A stretch of 64,000 nt of DNA from Amoebophrya sp. A120 (Eukaryota > Sar > Dinophyceae > Syndiniales > Amoebophryaceae), in contig CAJINV010000007.1 in assembly GCA_905178155.1 (NCBI GenBank), positions 4,552,258 through 4,616,257 on the forward strand. Reading direction: 5' to 3'. This document shows positions 1 to 12,027 of this stretch, piece by piece. The translations under genes and the position numbers were made by a program. How positions within the stretch are numbered: position 1 is the first letter of the stretch; every line of letters begins with the position of its first letter. The notes under the pieces were generated by a model, which worked only from the letters and a program-made list of their open reading frames with translations, did no database searches and had not been told where the DNA came from.

Positions 1-3000
1 TTCGCCCCAACCGGGTGCAGAACCGGCGCACCCAGCGTCGTGATGAACTCGCGTTTTCGTTGCCGCTCCTGTTCCTCTTGCAGTTTGCGGGCTGCGGTCC
101 GCGGGGAAAGGAACTCTGGCTGGTGATGTTCTTCGACGTCCATTTTGGATGAGTCCCGATTGATGTTTATTTCCAGTTCGTCTTCGTCAAACTCGTCCCG
201 ATCGTGATCAAACGCCTCCATGATCTTGTTCCGACTTGTACTAAAACTAGTTCCAGCGTTTAAACCAACCGACGGATTTACAACTTTGTGTGGGGGATGC
301 AGCTCAGGAGGAGGAATATTAACTCCACCCCCAAGAACAGCAGCTGTACCAAGAGCGCCACCCTTGTTTATTCCGCTTGTAATTCTACTTCCCTTGTTGT
401 TCACCACGTTCGTTGCACCTCCAGTGTGTTCGCCTTCCATGTCGCTGAAAACCGGTAAACCGGGCGGCGCGGGGAACTTCTCACCCGCAATGATGATGGG
501 GACCGCCGGGGCTTGCGGGATTTTTTTCCCTTTCTTCGAAGTAACGATTTGTGGATGTTGTTCCAGGTCCTCGTCCATAATTTCTTGTGCACTTATTGGC
601 GGTTTTTTCGGCAGTATCGGCCCGAATTGATTTGCCTCGGTGATGCAAGGAGTCATGTAAGAACTGGAAGCTCTTCCGATCATCGCCTGATCCTGCTCCT
701 GCCCCTTCACCACCCCGAAATGTTCAAACAGCGGCTTGTTGAGCATCCTTTTTTCCCGGATCCTCTCGTCGTAATCCTCGCTGCTGTCACTCGGCACGAT
801 CCCCTGCTCTCGTCTCGCTTCGCGTCGCTGCTGCTTCGCGCGTTGCTGGCGCTTTTCGCCCTTCGTGAGCTTCTTGTTCACGATGTTGCAGTCCGGGTTC
901 TTCTCCGACCAAAACTTCTCCATTTTGCGATTATGCATTGCAAAAATGTCTGGGTCTGGAAGAATGCAAAGTTGTCATACTAAATCCGAATCATGCAAAA
1001 ATATGTGTTGCATGAGTGCCAAAAGCTGTCCACTTTTGACCAAGATAGTAGTAGTAGTACCATTTAACTCCTGGCGGGTGGGCGTTAGAACAGATTTAGC
1101 CTCTGCCAATACCTGGGCGTTAGAACAGATTTAGCCTCTGCCGATGCCACTTTTGACCAAGATGGAAGGGAGTTTCTCATGCAGGACAGGCATGGCAGAG
1201 ACCTCGCAGAGTCTGTCATGCTAAGGCCCGCATTCCAGACCTCATGGGTCATGGAAAATCTGCATGACAAGTTTACACTCTTCCAGACCCAGACATTTTT
1301 GCACTGCATAGCGATGCCACTGCGCCGATTTGTCGTTGCTGTTCGGGTCCCACCCGACGGTCACGATGTATGGAGTTCTCAAATGTTACATTCTCAACTG
1401 TTACATGAATCTGTAATGCAAAAATGGCAAATGTGAAAGGAGTGGAGGAAGATTGCGCCTTTTGCATTACAAGTTTGGCGCAGATTTAGATGCTGTTTAG
1501 CCCTTTCGAAATTTGTCATGCGAAGCAGCTCGATCATCTGCCGGCTTAAGGTACTTTTGCATGACAAATTCATGCAACAGTTGAGAGTGTAACGTTTGAG
1601 AACGCCATACGATGGTCCGCCCGCGCTTCGTCACTTTCACGCTCGTTTGGTTCACGCGGTGATCCTCTTCCTCATCGAACTCATTTGCAGCTCCTTTGAG
1701 ATTTTTCGGCGGCTTCCATCGATAAATGATATGCGGCTCGTCTTCCTTTTTATTCTTACCACGCCCTTTCTTACTCGACGTCTGCTCCGTCGTGGGATCA
1801 TTCATGGTTCCTCCAACGGCACCATTGGTACCAGCACCGTCCTTGGCGGCGGCGTTTTGCTCAGTTTTTGGCGCGGCTGGCACAGTGATCCAGGCCCCGT
1901 CTTCGTCATAGTAGCCGTCCTCCTCCTCATAGTCGTCTCCGTATTCATCCTTGTAATTGTGCCCGTCCTCGTAGTACTCGTTGTAATCACCTGGGTCGTG
2001 AGCTGCTGCAGTCGCACCCCCGGGCTGATAACTGGCCGGGTGCTGTGGTATCCCTGCCATGAAGTTCGCGTTCATATTCCCGGCGTGCAGGTCAGCGGCA
2101 ACGACAGGAGGAGGAAAGCCGGCGGCAGTCGCCCCTTTGCCTTTGCCCTTTCCAGCACTTAGACTTACAGGCGCTGCCCCGGGTTTGTGGTTGGTACTGG
2201 CATTGGCGCTCTTTGGCACCTGTTCTCCCGGCTTCGATGTGAACATAATCGACGGGGCCGCGCGGTCGAGCCGGTTCTGCTTCTGCATCTCCCACCAAGG
2301 TTTTTCCGGCTCCTTCGGGGGCTGCTGCTTGTTTTCTGCGTCTTTATGCCCCTTTCGCTTGTTCTTCTTGGTTTTGTCATTGTCGATTCCTCCGCCCATC
2401 AACTTTTGCACCACCAAATCGCTATTCTCGGAAAAATTTTCCTCCTCCTCCTCCTCCTCCTCCTCGTCCAAATCCGGCTGACCGGCGAAGAGCCCATCGT
2501 TCCGGCTGGATCTTGACAAATTCTTCAAGTTCTGCTCCGTCAGACCACCGATGGTAACTTTTTTCGCCGATAATTGCGGAGGAGGAATTTTGCCTCCGCG
2601 ATGAACTTGCGACGACGATGTTGGTTCCAGCACAGGAGGTGCGGCAAATGGATTTGGTTGCGGGACGAAAGGCTTTTGGAGAAAAGGGTTTGGATTGCTG
2701 TTCACGAAAGGGTTAGGCGGTGCGAGAACTGAACTTGGCTTCTTTGACCACACTGCTGGCCCACCTGCTTTACTGGTGCTTCTATTTTTCTGCCCCAGAA
2801 CAACATCGGTCGGTGGCTCCTTTTTGTCCAGGTGCCTCACCAGCTCCATTTCGTTCGAGGAAGAGGCTGACGCGCTCGCGCTTTCCCGTTTCGTGTTATC
2901 ACCTGGAGCTGCTTGTTTTCCTGTGTCTGTGTGCTCTTTGGATTTACCTTTGATGTTGGCTTGCGTCGTGCTATTACCTTTGTCGGCTTCGCTCACGTTC

Positions 3001-6000
3001 AAGCCGGCCTTGCTGAGAATATCCTGCATGTCCTCCTTTTCGATTGCCGGAACATCAACTACGGGCACTGCTTCGTGACCACACGGAGGTCGTGCTCTGG
3101 CAGGAGCTCCGGGTGAAGAAGATTCGTTCGCTTGATTTGGTGCAGCGTCCGACTCAGTTTTCTTCCGGTCCAGCATGTGCTGGATTAGTTCCGCCTCGGA
3201 CAGAGGAGGGGCCGGCTTTGCAGGTGCGGCCCCGGCAAGAGCGCTCAGGCTCGGTTCTTGTTCCACCTGTTTATCTTCCTGTAGTACAGCCGTGCGTTCT
3301 AGCTGCTGCTCTTCCAATTCGGACCGAACCGGAACCGCGGAAGCATTCTGTACCTCCTCCTCTTGGTCCTGTTCCTTCGAGCTCTGCCGCTTTTGCTCGG
3401 TCTGTTCCGCTAGGGCTTTCTTCTTCCTCTTCAACAGTAATCGGTACTTGTCTTTTGCCGCTTCGCTAAGAGCACTTTTTGGCTTGGGGTTGGAAGACGA
3501 AGCTGCTGGCAGTCGTACCCCTTCGTTCTGCTCGTCACTGCTAGAAGGCGCAGCTGGTCGTGCAGATCCTAATACAGGAGGTGCTGCTGGTTTCATCTTT
3601 GGGTCGTTCTCAGTTCCTGCTCGTGGTTGCACAGCAGCAACAGCGGGAACTGCTTCCGCTGCGGGCGCCGGAGTAGTAGAGAGCTGCTTCTCATTGGGCA
3701 GCTCATCCGCCGCTTCTTCCATCTCGACGTCGTCACGAGCTGGTTTTTCATCTTCAAAAAGAACATCTTCACCAATGGCCGCGTCCTGCAAAGAGTCTTT
3801 GCCTCCAATATCTGGATGTAGAGCGGTGTCAACATCATGATACAGTGCGGTATCCTCGCGAAAACCAGCGAAGTCGTCTTCATCCTCGCCCATCAGCTTC
3901 GCCACAAGCGAATCCCGCGGCGATTCGGGGTCGTGGTCCTGGAAATGGGAAACGTCCATCATGTAAAACTTAGCTAAGACTTCCTTCGGCGTCACGGTGG
4001 TCAACCTTTTCGCATACCATTCTACGTGCTCCCGTTCGCAGCTGAAGGGCCGCTGCCACAAGGGAAGGGGTTTAGAAAGGCGAGGAGGGGTGGGGTCTTT
4101 ATTTATTTCGTCGTCCACAATGGCAGGAGGTGGGGGGTCTGCATCTTCTATTGGAGCGTCGGACCTTATTGGTTCCGTCACTGCAGGTGGGCGCTTTGTC
4201 TCCGATGCTTGTTTGGCCTTGGGCGGTCGGGTCTGTTTCATTCGGAGATAATTGCGAACGTCATTGATGAAACAGACAACAGATGCGCACTTTAGTAGCG
4301 TTGCTCCGAACAAAGAAGGAAGAGGAAAATTTAGAGTGAAGAACATGTAAAACGTTCTTCCTGTCGCGGCGCGCATCAGTATCTAGACATGAATGCGAAC
4401 AATGGTGGAAAAAAGCATTTCAGAACTACTAAGTTGACTAAGTACCCCCTCCATTTCGAGCGCGTCTTCATCTTCCATGGCCATCTCCTCTCTTTCTCGC
4501 CATTCCTGTCGGCGCAACGCCTCCGCTTCCTTTTTCCGCTTCGCAATTTCTTCCACCAAATTGTCGTTATTTGCTTCGTTCAAACCGATGGCAACCAGCG
4601 GATCCGGATCTTCGCTAATCAGCGATTTTTTCAGAAATTGCTCGGACACTTGGTCCGGCCGCGCCATCGCATGGCTCTGCAACATTTGCTCAATTTCGAC
4701 CGCTTCAAAAGGCTTGTGATTTATTTGCTGAAATTGGTGCGCCGGAGATATTCCCGAAGATGTTGCCTGCTGCTGCTCCTGCGCATTCGCGCTCGCCGTC
4801 CCTGCTGCACTTCCGCCTGCACGAAGCTTCCGTCTCTCCTCCACGGTAAGCCTTGCAACAGGCGGTTTCTTTTCGGCTGTGCTGCCCTTTCCTTCTGGGT
4901 TTTTATTTTCCATCGTGATCATACCGCTTTCGAAAACATACTTCTGCCGCTTTGCAGATGGCTCGTAGTTCGCATCTTCTTCATGTGACGCCGTTCTTAT
5001 TGTGGCAACGCGATTTGATATCTCGCGTTGATTTTTGGATGTAGGACTGATTTGTGCCAGCAAATCTTCAACCTCCTGCTCACGAACAGAGGAAGAGGCG
5101 GTTTGGGTTTGTGCAGCTGGCTTGCTTTGCTCTTCGTAATTGTCATGCCACGATGACGACTCGTTAGCTGCACGTCCGGACCTTTTCTTGTATGATGCGG
5201 ACGGAGGATCGTCACCTGGGCGTCTCGATGCGGCCGGGCCCGGCGGAGGTCGTTGCGCCGCCATAGGACTACCACCGGACGCATCATGTACAGCTTCATC
5301 ACTGACCGCAATTGCAGCAGCGCCTGCCGCGCTCGGGTTTATTCCACTGTCTTGCACAGCATGGACTTCTCCGTCCTCTTCTGCCTGATGACGATGTGCC
5401 CCTCCAGAGGAAGACTTCGACCTTCCCCGCCCCTGCTTCTCCTGTTCCGCTTCTTGTAGTTGCTCCCTCAACCGCTTGACCTCGTCCTCCCGCTCCTTCT
5501 CCCTTTGCTCCCGCTCGAGGTCTCGCTGCTTAAACTGCTGCAACAACGCCTGCATTTCCGACAGCACGTGACTGTTGTTCTCCTCACTTTGCTGTTTACC
5601 ACTCTGCTGACTGTTGCCATCACTGTGGCTCTGGTGATGTTCCACTTGAAATTGCCCTCCATCTCTTCCTCCGCCGGTGCAAGTGATCGTGCTGCGATTT
5701 CCGAGCGAGCTTCGGCGTTGTTGTGGATTGCTACTGTTCTGGCTTTGCCGTCTGTGATTGACGTCTTCAAGAGCCAGAACAGGTGGGCTGCAATCGTTTT
5801 CTTGCTCTCCCGCCTCTTCGTCGGCATGATCGTGTGCCTGTGGCACAAAGTCTTGACCTTCATAGGCAAAGTCCTGATTTTGATAGGCCTGCTCTTCTTG
5901 GTAGTAATCTCCATATCCCTGCTGTGTGTCCTGATCATAGTGAGCATAGGGCGGTCCTCTAACCGCGCCGTGAATACTTCTACCGGCACTTCTCGGCGTG

Positions 6001-7691
6001 GCCCGAGGCAGTGCTCCTTTCCCCCCAGCAGCTGCCTTCCCGCCTGCTGCCTGCTTCTTGCCAGCCTTTCCCTTGGGAGCAGGACCTGAACCTGTACTTC
6101 CAGCACCACCTCCAGGAAATGGAGGATAGTCGTAGTTGGTCCCGCCGCGGCGGCCCTTAGAGCTTGCACCACCAGCACCCTTGTGCTTGTTGTGGTTGGA
6201 ATTGTACTGAGCAGGATCTTCCCAATGCGACCAAACATCAGCCAGGGGCACCATGGGTCCTGCGGCGGTCATGACCACGGACTGAATGTTCTTGGCGACC
6301 TGTTTCCCCTTGCCGCGAGGGTCCGGCCCTCCGCGAGTACTGCTGCCTCGCTGAAGATTTCGCGCATAGGCCCCCGGACGAGCAGGGTACGGATAGTGAT
6401 ACTGGGAATAATTATGACCAGTGTCTTCTACTTCTTGATCGTAATGTTCATGGTGCTCTTCTTGTTCTTCTTCTTCTTGCCCGTGAAGACTCTCGTTGTA
6501 TTCACCATTATGTACTACTTCCTCGGCATTCTGCTCGCCTGGTTCCGCACTGTCTTCGGCTGCTTCTTCAGAGTTGTTGCAGTAGTCCGCTTCAACGTCA
6601 TCCGCTAGTGCAAGTTCTGCGTCCTCAAGAACTTCGTGCTGTTCCTCCTCGTAGTATTCGTCATGATTTTGTTCGTGTTGATAAGCGCGTGCCTGGTGGC
6701 CCCCGGCACCGCTCTGTCGCGAGGGCGGTGTGTTGTAGGAGTCGACGTACTGATCACGTTGATCGTATGCGTGATGTGAATCTGGATATGCGTAGTAGGC
6801 CCCCTGCTGCTTGTGGCCTGCCTTCCCATATGGATTCGGTCGGATTGACGAAGCTGTAGCGGTTCGCGCACCTCCAGCAATACTCCCTTGAATAAAAGCA
6901 GCACCGACCGGTCCCTTCGTCCCTTTCTGAGTTCCTTTCGAGGTGGCATTTGGCTTCCGTTGATGTCTGTGCTGTGCTATGGGCATGGCGTGCCCGCTCC
7001 GATGCTCATGATACACGACTACACTGTCTGCTCCCGCCGACGCCGGATAATTTGTGCCCCCACCGCCCTTGTTCATCATCGTTCGGGTTCGCGAGGAGCT
7101 AGACGGTTTTCCACCCGCACGAGAGGACTGCGCTTGCTCTTTTCCACTCTTCCCCTCATCTCGCGAGCCCCTCGCACTGCCGCTTCCTTCTGTCACGTCC
7201 AGCTCGTCGCGACGGGAGGCAACTACGTAGGCCGGCGCAGGAGGAACACGACCTTGATGTACTTGTCTTAGTTCTTGTCCTCCTCGCCCAGGAGCTTGCT
7301 GCTCGTCCAGCCCGACTGCCCCGGCGGATGACGGATAGGGCGAAGACAACATCGAGGAGCTACTTGGCACCGCCGTGGTGGTCCGCGTCCTGGCGGTTCG
7401 TGCGGTGAGTAGTTGGCGCTGTCTTTCACGAAAGTTGGAAGTAGGAGGAGCCCCCACGTGGTGCGGAAGTGGGTTCATCAGGGAGGAGGCGTGATTCTTG
7501 GGGTCGTTACTAGCGTGCCCACCCGTTGAGGCTTCTTGTTCTTTATCATACAACCGTGCTTGTTCTTCTTCCCACTCGTTTTCACCGTTCCAGTTATTTT
7601 GGTCGTCATAGTCGTGGCGCTGTTCTGCCTGAGGTGGTGCAACCGGTTGGTCCACCGGCGCTTCTTCGTCGCCCCAACTGTAGAAGGACAT
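1..7691 (-). CDS. Long acidic, low-complexity protein, 3' end off the window
   Basis: I do not recognise the family. The ATG is at 7691. Exons read 7691-4446, 4232-1615, then about 1368-1316 and 926-1, with no stop before the window edge. The first exon encodes about 1,080 residues rich in Gln, Ser, Gly, Glu and Tyr-Glu clusters. The second has Pro/Ala/Glu-rich stretches, an NPF-rich patch (NPFVNSNPNPFLQKPFVP) and a run of ten Glu at about 2435-2465. A better conserved C-terminal part reads RTIVTVGWDPNSNDKSAQWH and then KMEKFWSEKNPDCN; it appears only after a canonical intron (4233-4445) and two introner elements (1369-1609 and 932-1310) are removed. The later part is Lys/Arg-rich (KKLTKGEKRQQRAKQQRREA). 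A scaffold or RNA-associated role is possible from composition only. Exons 1 and 2 could be separate genes, but the intron joins them in phase. Confidence 0.7.
932..1310 (-). mobile_element. Introner element, family 1 (GTCTGGGTCTGG), with internal expansion
   Basis: 379 bp flanked by the 5-bp duplication GCGAT (927-931 and 1311-1315). Ends are TATGCATTGCAAAAATGTCT and its near inverse. Excision with one TSD copy joins QWH-R-KMEKFW in frame. It is longer than its relatives because of a 117-bp internal duplication bounded by a 17-bp direct repeat (1030-1046 and 1147-1163). Confidence 0.92.
1369..1609 (-). mobile_element. Introner element, family with GTTCTCAAAYGTTACA ends
   Basis: 241 bp, TSD CGATG (1364-1368 and 1610-1614). 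TIRs of about 50 bp start TATGG-GTTCTCAAA and continue through TCTCAACTGTT to ATGCAAAA with few mismatches. Removal joins RGRTIV to TVGWDPN in frame. Only copy of this TIR family in the window. Confidence 0.92.
4233..4445 (-). other. Canonical GT-AG intron in the left-edge gene
   Basis: 213 nt. On the minus strand the donor is GGGG/GTACTTAGT and the acceptor GAAACAG/ACCCGACC. Splicing joins EDALEMEG to TRPPKAKQ in phase and bypasses the in-frame stop at 4383. No TIR or TSD. Confidence 0.6.
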
Positions 7692-7887
7692 TAGGCGGGT
7701 CTGACATGCGTTTCTTTTTTTTTAAACCTATAGTTAGATACCTATTCCAAAGGAAGAATACGGATGGCGGGGCGAATAAACAGATTTCTAAAAAAGATGT
7801 GTCAAATTCAAAGAAATCTAAATCACAACTTAAACGAGTACGAAAATAAAGAGAAAAAAACATACAATTCTTTCTGACTGCTGGTGG
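7692..7887. promoter_or_regulatory. Short divergent intergenic interval
   Basis: Sits between the minus-strand start at 7691 and a possible plus-strand reading frame at 7888. AT-rich, with a run of eight T near 7715 and an A-rich stretch near 7790-7860. It may serve as a bidirectional promoter. No recognisable motif. Confidence 0.25.
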
Positions 7888-8256
7888 GTGCCGCTGCGAA
7901 AAAGATTGGAAACGAGGAAACCGTGCTGGTGTGAAGCAGTAGAGGAGTATTGTCAGAAACTTGTCCGGAAATGGAGTCAAAATCCCACCATCTTCAGAGT
8001 CGATCCACCTGACGCTGACCATCCTGGATCATCTGTGACTCTGTTTACAGTAGATCAGATATTAGCCTTTTATGAAGACGTCGGAGCTCCTGCAAGAACG
8101 GAACCAGTTGTATCAAAAAAGGAAGGCGATGGATCTGCAACAGAACACAAACGCTATGACACGTCACAGCAACAGACCAGGGGTAGTTGTAGCGGTGGCC
8201 CTACTTCGCCAAAGAGTCACATCAAAGGCGTGGACGTCGTCGAAGCTTATGATTGA
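7888..8256 (+). CDS. Possible small protein, 122 aa
   Basis: Unrecognised. The predicted product starts MPLRKRLETRKPCWCEAVEE and includes a globular-looking stretch (LFTVDQILAFYEDVGAP), ending in a Ser/Gln/Gly-rich tail. It lies on the strand opposite its neighbours, divergent from the gene starting at 7691 and convergent with the methyltransferase ending at 8348. The arrangement leaves room for a real gene, but no homology or intron signal supports it. It could be an incidental frame or the last exon of a longer gene. Confidence 0.35.
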   Translation: MPLRKRLETRKPCWCEAVEEYCQKLVRKWSQNPTIFRVDPPDADHPGSSVTLFTVDQILAFYEDVGAPARTEPVVSKKEGDGSATEHKRYDTSQQQTRGSCSGGPTSPKSHIKGVDVVEAYD

Positions 8257-8347
8257 ATTTGTAAAAAATTCCTGTACAATTAAAATTATTTTGCTTGTGG
8301 AGCTGTGCTTGTGGCTTGAAGAAAGTCCAGCACCTGATGTTGAATCT

Positions 8348-10576
8348 TCACATCGCCATCATCCTGTATCGCTGGACAAAAGGATACTGCTCGTCTTCCT
8401 CTTCATAATAGTCCTCCGCATCATGCTCCTCCCAATCCTCAGGATCTCTGCCCGAATGGTCCCGACGACGGACCTTCTGTTGTTCTACTTCGCCAGCATC
8501 TTCACAGACTTTATCGTCCTCCTCCGCCACCTCCCCGACAGCGATCCGCTCCATAATGCCGACGGTGAGAGACAAGGTTCGGAGGTTTTCCATTTGTTTG
8601 CCTTTTTTTTCCAAGGTAGAAGCGTTTGCCGTTTCGCCAGCGGCACCAGGCGACCTGTCATGCCTTTGCTGACTCGCCGTTGCCGCGCACTCTGCTTGTT
8701 CCAAAAACGGCCTAAATTGCCGCAACAAAACACGAATCTTCTCAGGTGGTTGTGCCGCTTTTCGTTGTCTGTTAGAATTTCTGTGTACTGAAACAACTTC
8801 TTCGTCCACCATCGTCACTTTTATCGGCTGCCGCAAGTAGCACAGCGTTTGCTTGAAACAGCTCTTCACGTGGTTCGTGGTGCAGGTAATGGAGCGATTG
8901 TTTGTCGGGGAAAGAAGGGATTGGGAAAGCAGGGACAAAGGGGAAAGGTCATCTTCGCTGTGATGTTCTTCATTTGCTGCATCCAGGCAGTTCTCTTTGC
9001 CTGGTGTCGTGCGACCGTGCATTCCCGGACAATTTGTCGTGTTCGAAAAGAAGTGCACGTCAAACCAAAACGCCAGCGTATCGAAGTTCTTCGTGTAGTC
9101 TTCATCAACTTCTTGTGCCTCGACATCGCCCTGCACCTGCTTCGCCACCTCATCGTCATTTTCGCCCATGACGACGTCTTCTACTTCCCCTGGGTCGCAA
9201 GAAGCATGAACATGATGCTCCGCAGCCTCGCTGTGCGACCCAGATGAAAAGCTCCGGAGGGATGTTACCAAACTCTTGTCCCGCATGAAACTGTGCGTTC
9301 CAAACTTGTCGCTCCTTCTCGTCTTTGACTTGAAGAACAGTTCCGCGGTGTAATTCCCTCGGGCCTGGCTCCTGGTCATTGTGTAGAAATTCAATCTCAG
9401 CACCCTCTCCGCATTAAAGCCCATCTCCTGCTGTGCTCTTACGCCTTTATTTCTCGTCTTACTGTGCCGAGTTTCTTTCCCCACTTTATCTTCGTCTCCT
9501 CCTTCCTCCCCTGATACCTCCATCATCTCCGGTCTCGTCTTGAGGTGCACGTTTGCGTTGGCCAATAGTGTGGTGTGCGTCGGCTCCTCATAGGCCGCTT
9601 TGTCCAATGGCGAGAAGTCGATCGCCGCGTACTCCCCCTTGCAGTCTTCGACTAAACCCTCGCGAATCCAGGAGCTGAAGTGCGGCTGCCCGCTGGCGCC
9701 GAGCTCCGCATAAAGGGTGCAAGCGTCAGGGACGAGTGTGGAGGTTTCGGTCGGTTTTAGTAAAAAATCCCGCGCGATTACCACCTCCTCGAGTCTGCTG
9801 TCGAAAAACAAACAGGAGCCGAATGGGACGGAGAGAATCGTGTCGAATTTCATCATTTTCCGGTGGTCGTCGTTTATTTTCTTGGTCGTGCTGTCAGGGC
9901 GTGGTAGCTGAGCTGATGCAGGAGCATCTTCCACGACAATGGAACAAGATGTTGCTGCTTGCGGTGGATCATGTTGAACTACTGCACCATCGGATACCTG
10001 CAGCAGGTCTCGCAAAGCTTCCTGGACTTTATCAATCGTCTCGAGGTTTTCTGTCAATTGGAAAGAGGATCGCGAAGATGTTGAGGAAGAACTGCAGCTA
10101 CTCCCGCTTAGCCCTTCTGTCGTCTTCAAAAGCCCGCCCTTGACGAATTTCAGCTTTTTCCTCCAACTTCCGTTTGGAAAATTTTCCTCGGCCAATTTTT
10201 CCGCGACGGACAGGACCTCGTCGCAACCTTCGACCGCAACCACCGCCCGCGCCCCGGCTTTCAAGGCGAGGAGAGACAAAACCCCGAACCCGCACCCCAG
10301 GTCGAGCACGAGCTTGTCCTTAAAGTAGCGGTCGGCGTTTTTCGTGATCGCTCTCAGGTACGTCGGGTACAGGATGCCATCCTTCAGCATCGCCTCGAAA
10401 GCATTTGTGCCCTTCCAGGCATTGAAGTAGATATCCGCCGAGGAATGCGTCGTGGTCGAGGTCGGAGGTTCTTGGCACGGTTGGACCACGACCTCGGACG
10501 CAATTTGATTTTTCGCCGGGGGAGGCAATTTCAGAGGAGGTGCCGCTGCTGCTACACCAACGGGTAGCTTTGCCAT
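8348..10576 (-). CDS. PRMT-like class I methyltransferase, divergent, 742 aa
   Basis: ATG at 10576, single exon. Residues 48-118 match the start of protein arginine methyltransferases: a YF-containing segment, an EAMLKDGILYPTYLRAI region, then the SAM-binding motif VLDLGCGFGVLSLL (about 90-103) and AVVAVEG (post-I acidic residue, about 111-117). Known PRMTs transfer methyl from SAM to arginine and need two glutamates in the double-E loop. The matching segment here (about 247-262) reads TILSVPFGSCLFFDSRLEE, so the usual Glu positions appear as Val and Asp. The family core of about 320 aa is expanded by a Ser-rich insertion (about 155-175) and a long acidic or basic C-terminal half. It may be a SAM-binding enzyme of altered substrate, or a pseudoenzyme. 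No IE interrupts it. Confidence 0.8.
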   Translation of the reverse strand: MAKLPVGVAAAAPPLKLPPPAKNQIASEVVVQPCQEPPTSTTTHSSADIYFNAWKGTNAFEAMLKDGILYPTYLRAITKNADRYFKDKLVLDLGCGFGVLSLLALKAGARAVVAVEGCDEVLSVAEKLAEENFPNGSWRKKLKFVKGGLLKTTEGLSGSSCSSSSTSSRSSFQLTENLETIDKVQEALRDLLQVSDGAVVQHDPPQAATSCSIVVEDAPASAQLPRPDSTTKKINDDHRKMMKFDTILSVPFGSCLFFDSRLEEVVIARDFLLKPTETSTLVPDACTLYAELGASGQPHFSSWIREGLVEDCKGEYAAIDFSPLDKAAYEEPTHTTLLANANVHLKTRPEMMEVSGEEGGDEDKVGKETRHSKTRNKGVRAQQEMGFNAERVLRLNFYTMTRSQARGNYTAELFFKSKTRRSDKFGTHSFMRDKSLVTSLRSFSSGSHSEAAEHHVHASCDPGEVEDVVMGENDDEVAKQVQGDVEAQEVDEDYTKNFDTLAFWFDVHFFSNTTNCPGMHGRTTPGKENCLDAANEEHHSEDDLSPLSLLSQSLLSPTNNRSITCTTNHVKSCFKQTLCYLRQPIKVTMVDEEVVSVHRNSNRQRKAAQPPEKIRVLLRQFRPFLEQAECAATASQQRHDRSPGAAGETANASTLEKKGKQMENLRTLSLTVGIMERIAVGEVAEEDDKVCEDAGEVEQQKVRRRDHSGRDPEDWEEHDAEDYYEEEDEQYPFVQRYRMMAM

Positions 10577-11744
10577 AGTTCTGAAGTTGGAAGTGGTTCG
10601 AACTTAAGCAAATAACTTGAGAAGTCACACTCACGACAACAGTTGGATTGTAAAAATTGAAATAATCTCGTCGATGACCTTGTGTTTCGCGACCATCGAT
10701 GGAATGCACATGTACGCCTGGGCCTACGCGCTGAACCTAATCGCAATCGTAAAAATACTTCCTCTTTGTCACTCTGTCAACGTGGCTGAATTGGAACCAG
10801 AAGATAAAGGAAATGTTGATCAACGAACAACATCTCTAAAAAATCCACTTTCGACGAGAATCGTACCGCGTCGCACTGACCTACAGCAGGCAACACAACT
10901 GACTCGACTGGCACAGACATCGTAAATTAAAAGCCACATGAACATGATCTAACCACAACCCCGAACCCGATCAACATCAGATCCTTTATTCTATTTCTAA
11001 TTCTATTTTTTCATACAATTACAAACGGGAAAATGGAAGAGGATCGCGGTACCAACATGCCAAAGATCCTCCTGCGCATAGATACGGATCACATCAAAAG
11101 GATCCGGGAGATCTTTATTTGACGAGTTTCCTCGTGTCTTTCAGAGACGAACTCGATCTGATTGGAAAATCTCATTCTTTAGATCTTGTCCGTAGACGGA
11201 CAGACTTTCTTATGACCTTCGACTTTCATGATCATGATCGGAAATTTGTATGTGTTCCATTTACTTTGACCTTGGTCAGATGCAGATCACGAGGTGGTCG
11301 TCCTAAATTTTTACACGACTAGGCACACAGAACGTCACGATTTTGCAAAGACGAACAGACCCAGACCCTGCGCCCTTTTATCCGTAGCGCCGCCGCAAGA
11401 CAGATTATCCCTAGGAGAATCTTGCTACCATATCACACGCCACGCCGAGCAGTGAAAAGTCGTACAAAACTTATTCCGGAGTTACAATTCGCTGACGTTG
11501 TGCAGAGCCAAGACTATATCAGCTTCGACGTCAAACAGGTCAGAGTTGCCCCGAAAATCGAAAATCACTTTGGACGAATCTCCTCGGTCTGCCGAGCTTG
11601 TTGAGCGACGGAGACTGCGGATTTGCCTGTTATTTTTGGACACAGACAAGGGTCATTAGCATTACGTTTACGAGGACCAAAAGTACAAGTAATGTCAGGA
11701 AAATGTCGCTGAAAATAAAGCAAGGCCAAGGCATGACTACTTAC
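10577..11744. other. Intergenic stretch without a supported gene
   Basis: About 1.2 kb, AT-rich in the middle (near 10980-11030). Only short, compositionally unconvincing frames on either strand. No TIR pair, tRNA-like cloverleaf or long repeat seen. A minus-strand acceptor-like tract (TTTATTTTCAG) at about 11709-11719 may belong to the exon-containing region to its right. Confidence 0.4.
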
Positions 11745-12027
11745 TTGCACTAAAAGCACAATCGAATGCGCAGAAGTAGGTACTTGTTAGTACGTGATTA
11801 AACGGCAGCTCGTTTTTCCCGCGCACCGCCTCGGAAAAGAATCCCTTGATTTCCGAGAACAAGCCCTCGGCGAGTATCACTGGCGTTTGGTACACATCGG
11901 TCATCATGATGGCAAGACCTACGATGTTAGTGTTTCTTGTGTCAGAATGAGTTTGAGATGAATCTCCATGAGGCATGACACGTCGGAAGCAAGCCCGAAA
12001 GTGCTCCCTTGGTCGTGCACAGAAGAA
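11745..12027 (-). CDS. Probable internal exon of an unresolved gene
   Basis: On the minus strand this block starts after an acceptor-like TTTGTATTTTCCAG and ends at a strong donor, CAA/GTAAGTAG. It encodes an uninterrupted frame whose second half looks globular (LAIMMTDVYQTPVILAEG, then LFSEIKGFFSEAVRGKNELP). I could not join it in phase to flanking exons with certainty. A downstream block (about 11620-11708) can encode a hydrophobic helix (LTLLVLLVLVNVMLMTLV) in one frame, which would fit a membrane-anchored C terminus. Function unknown. Confidence 0.4.
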
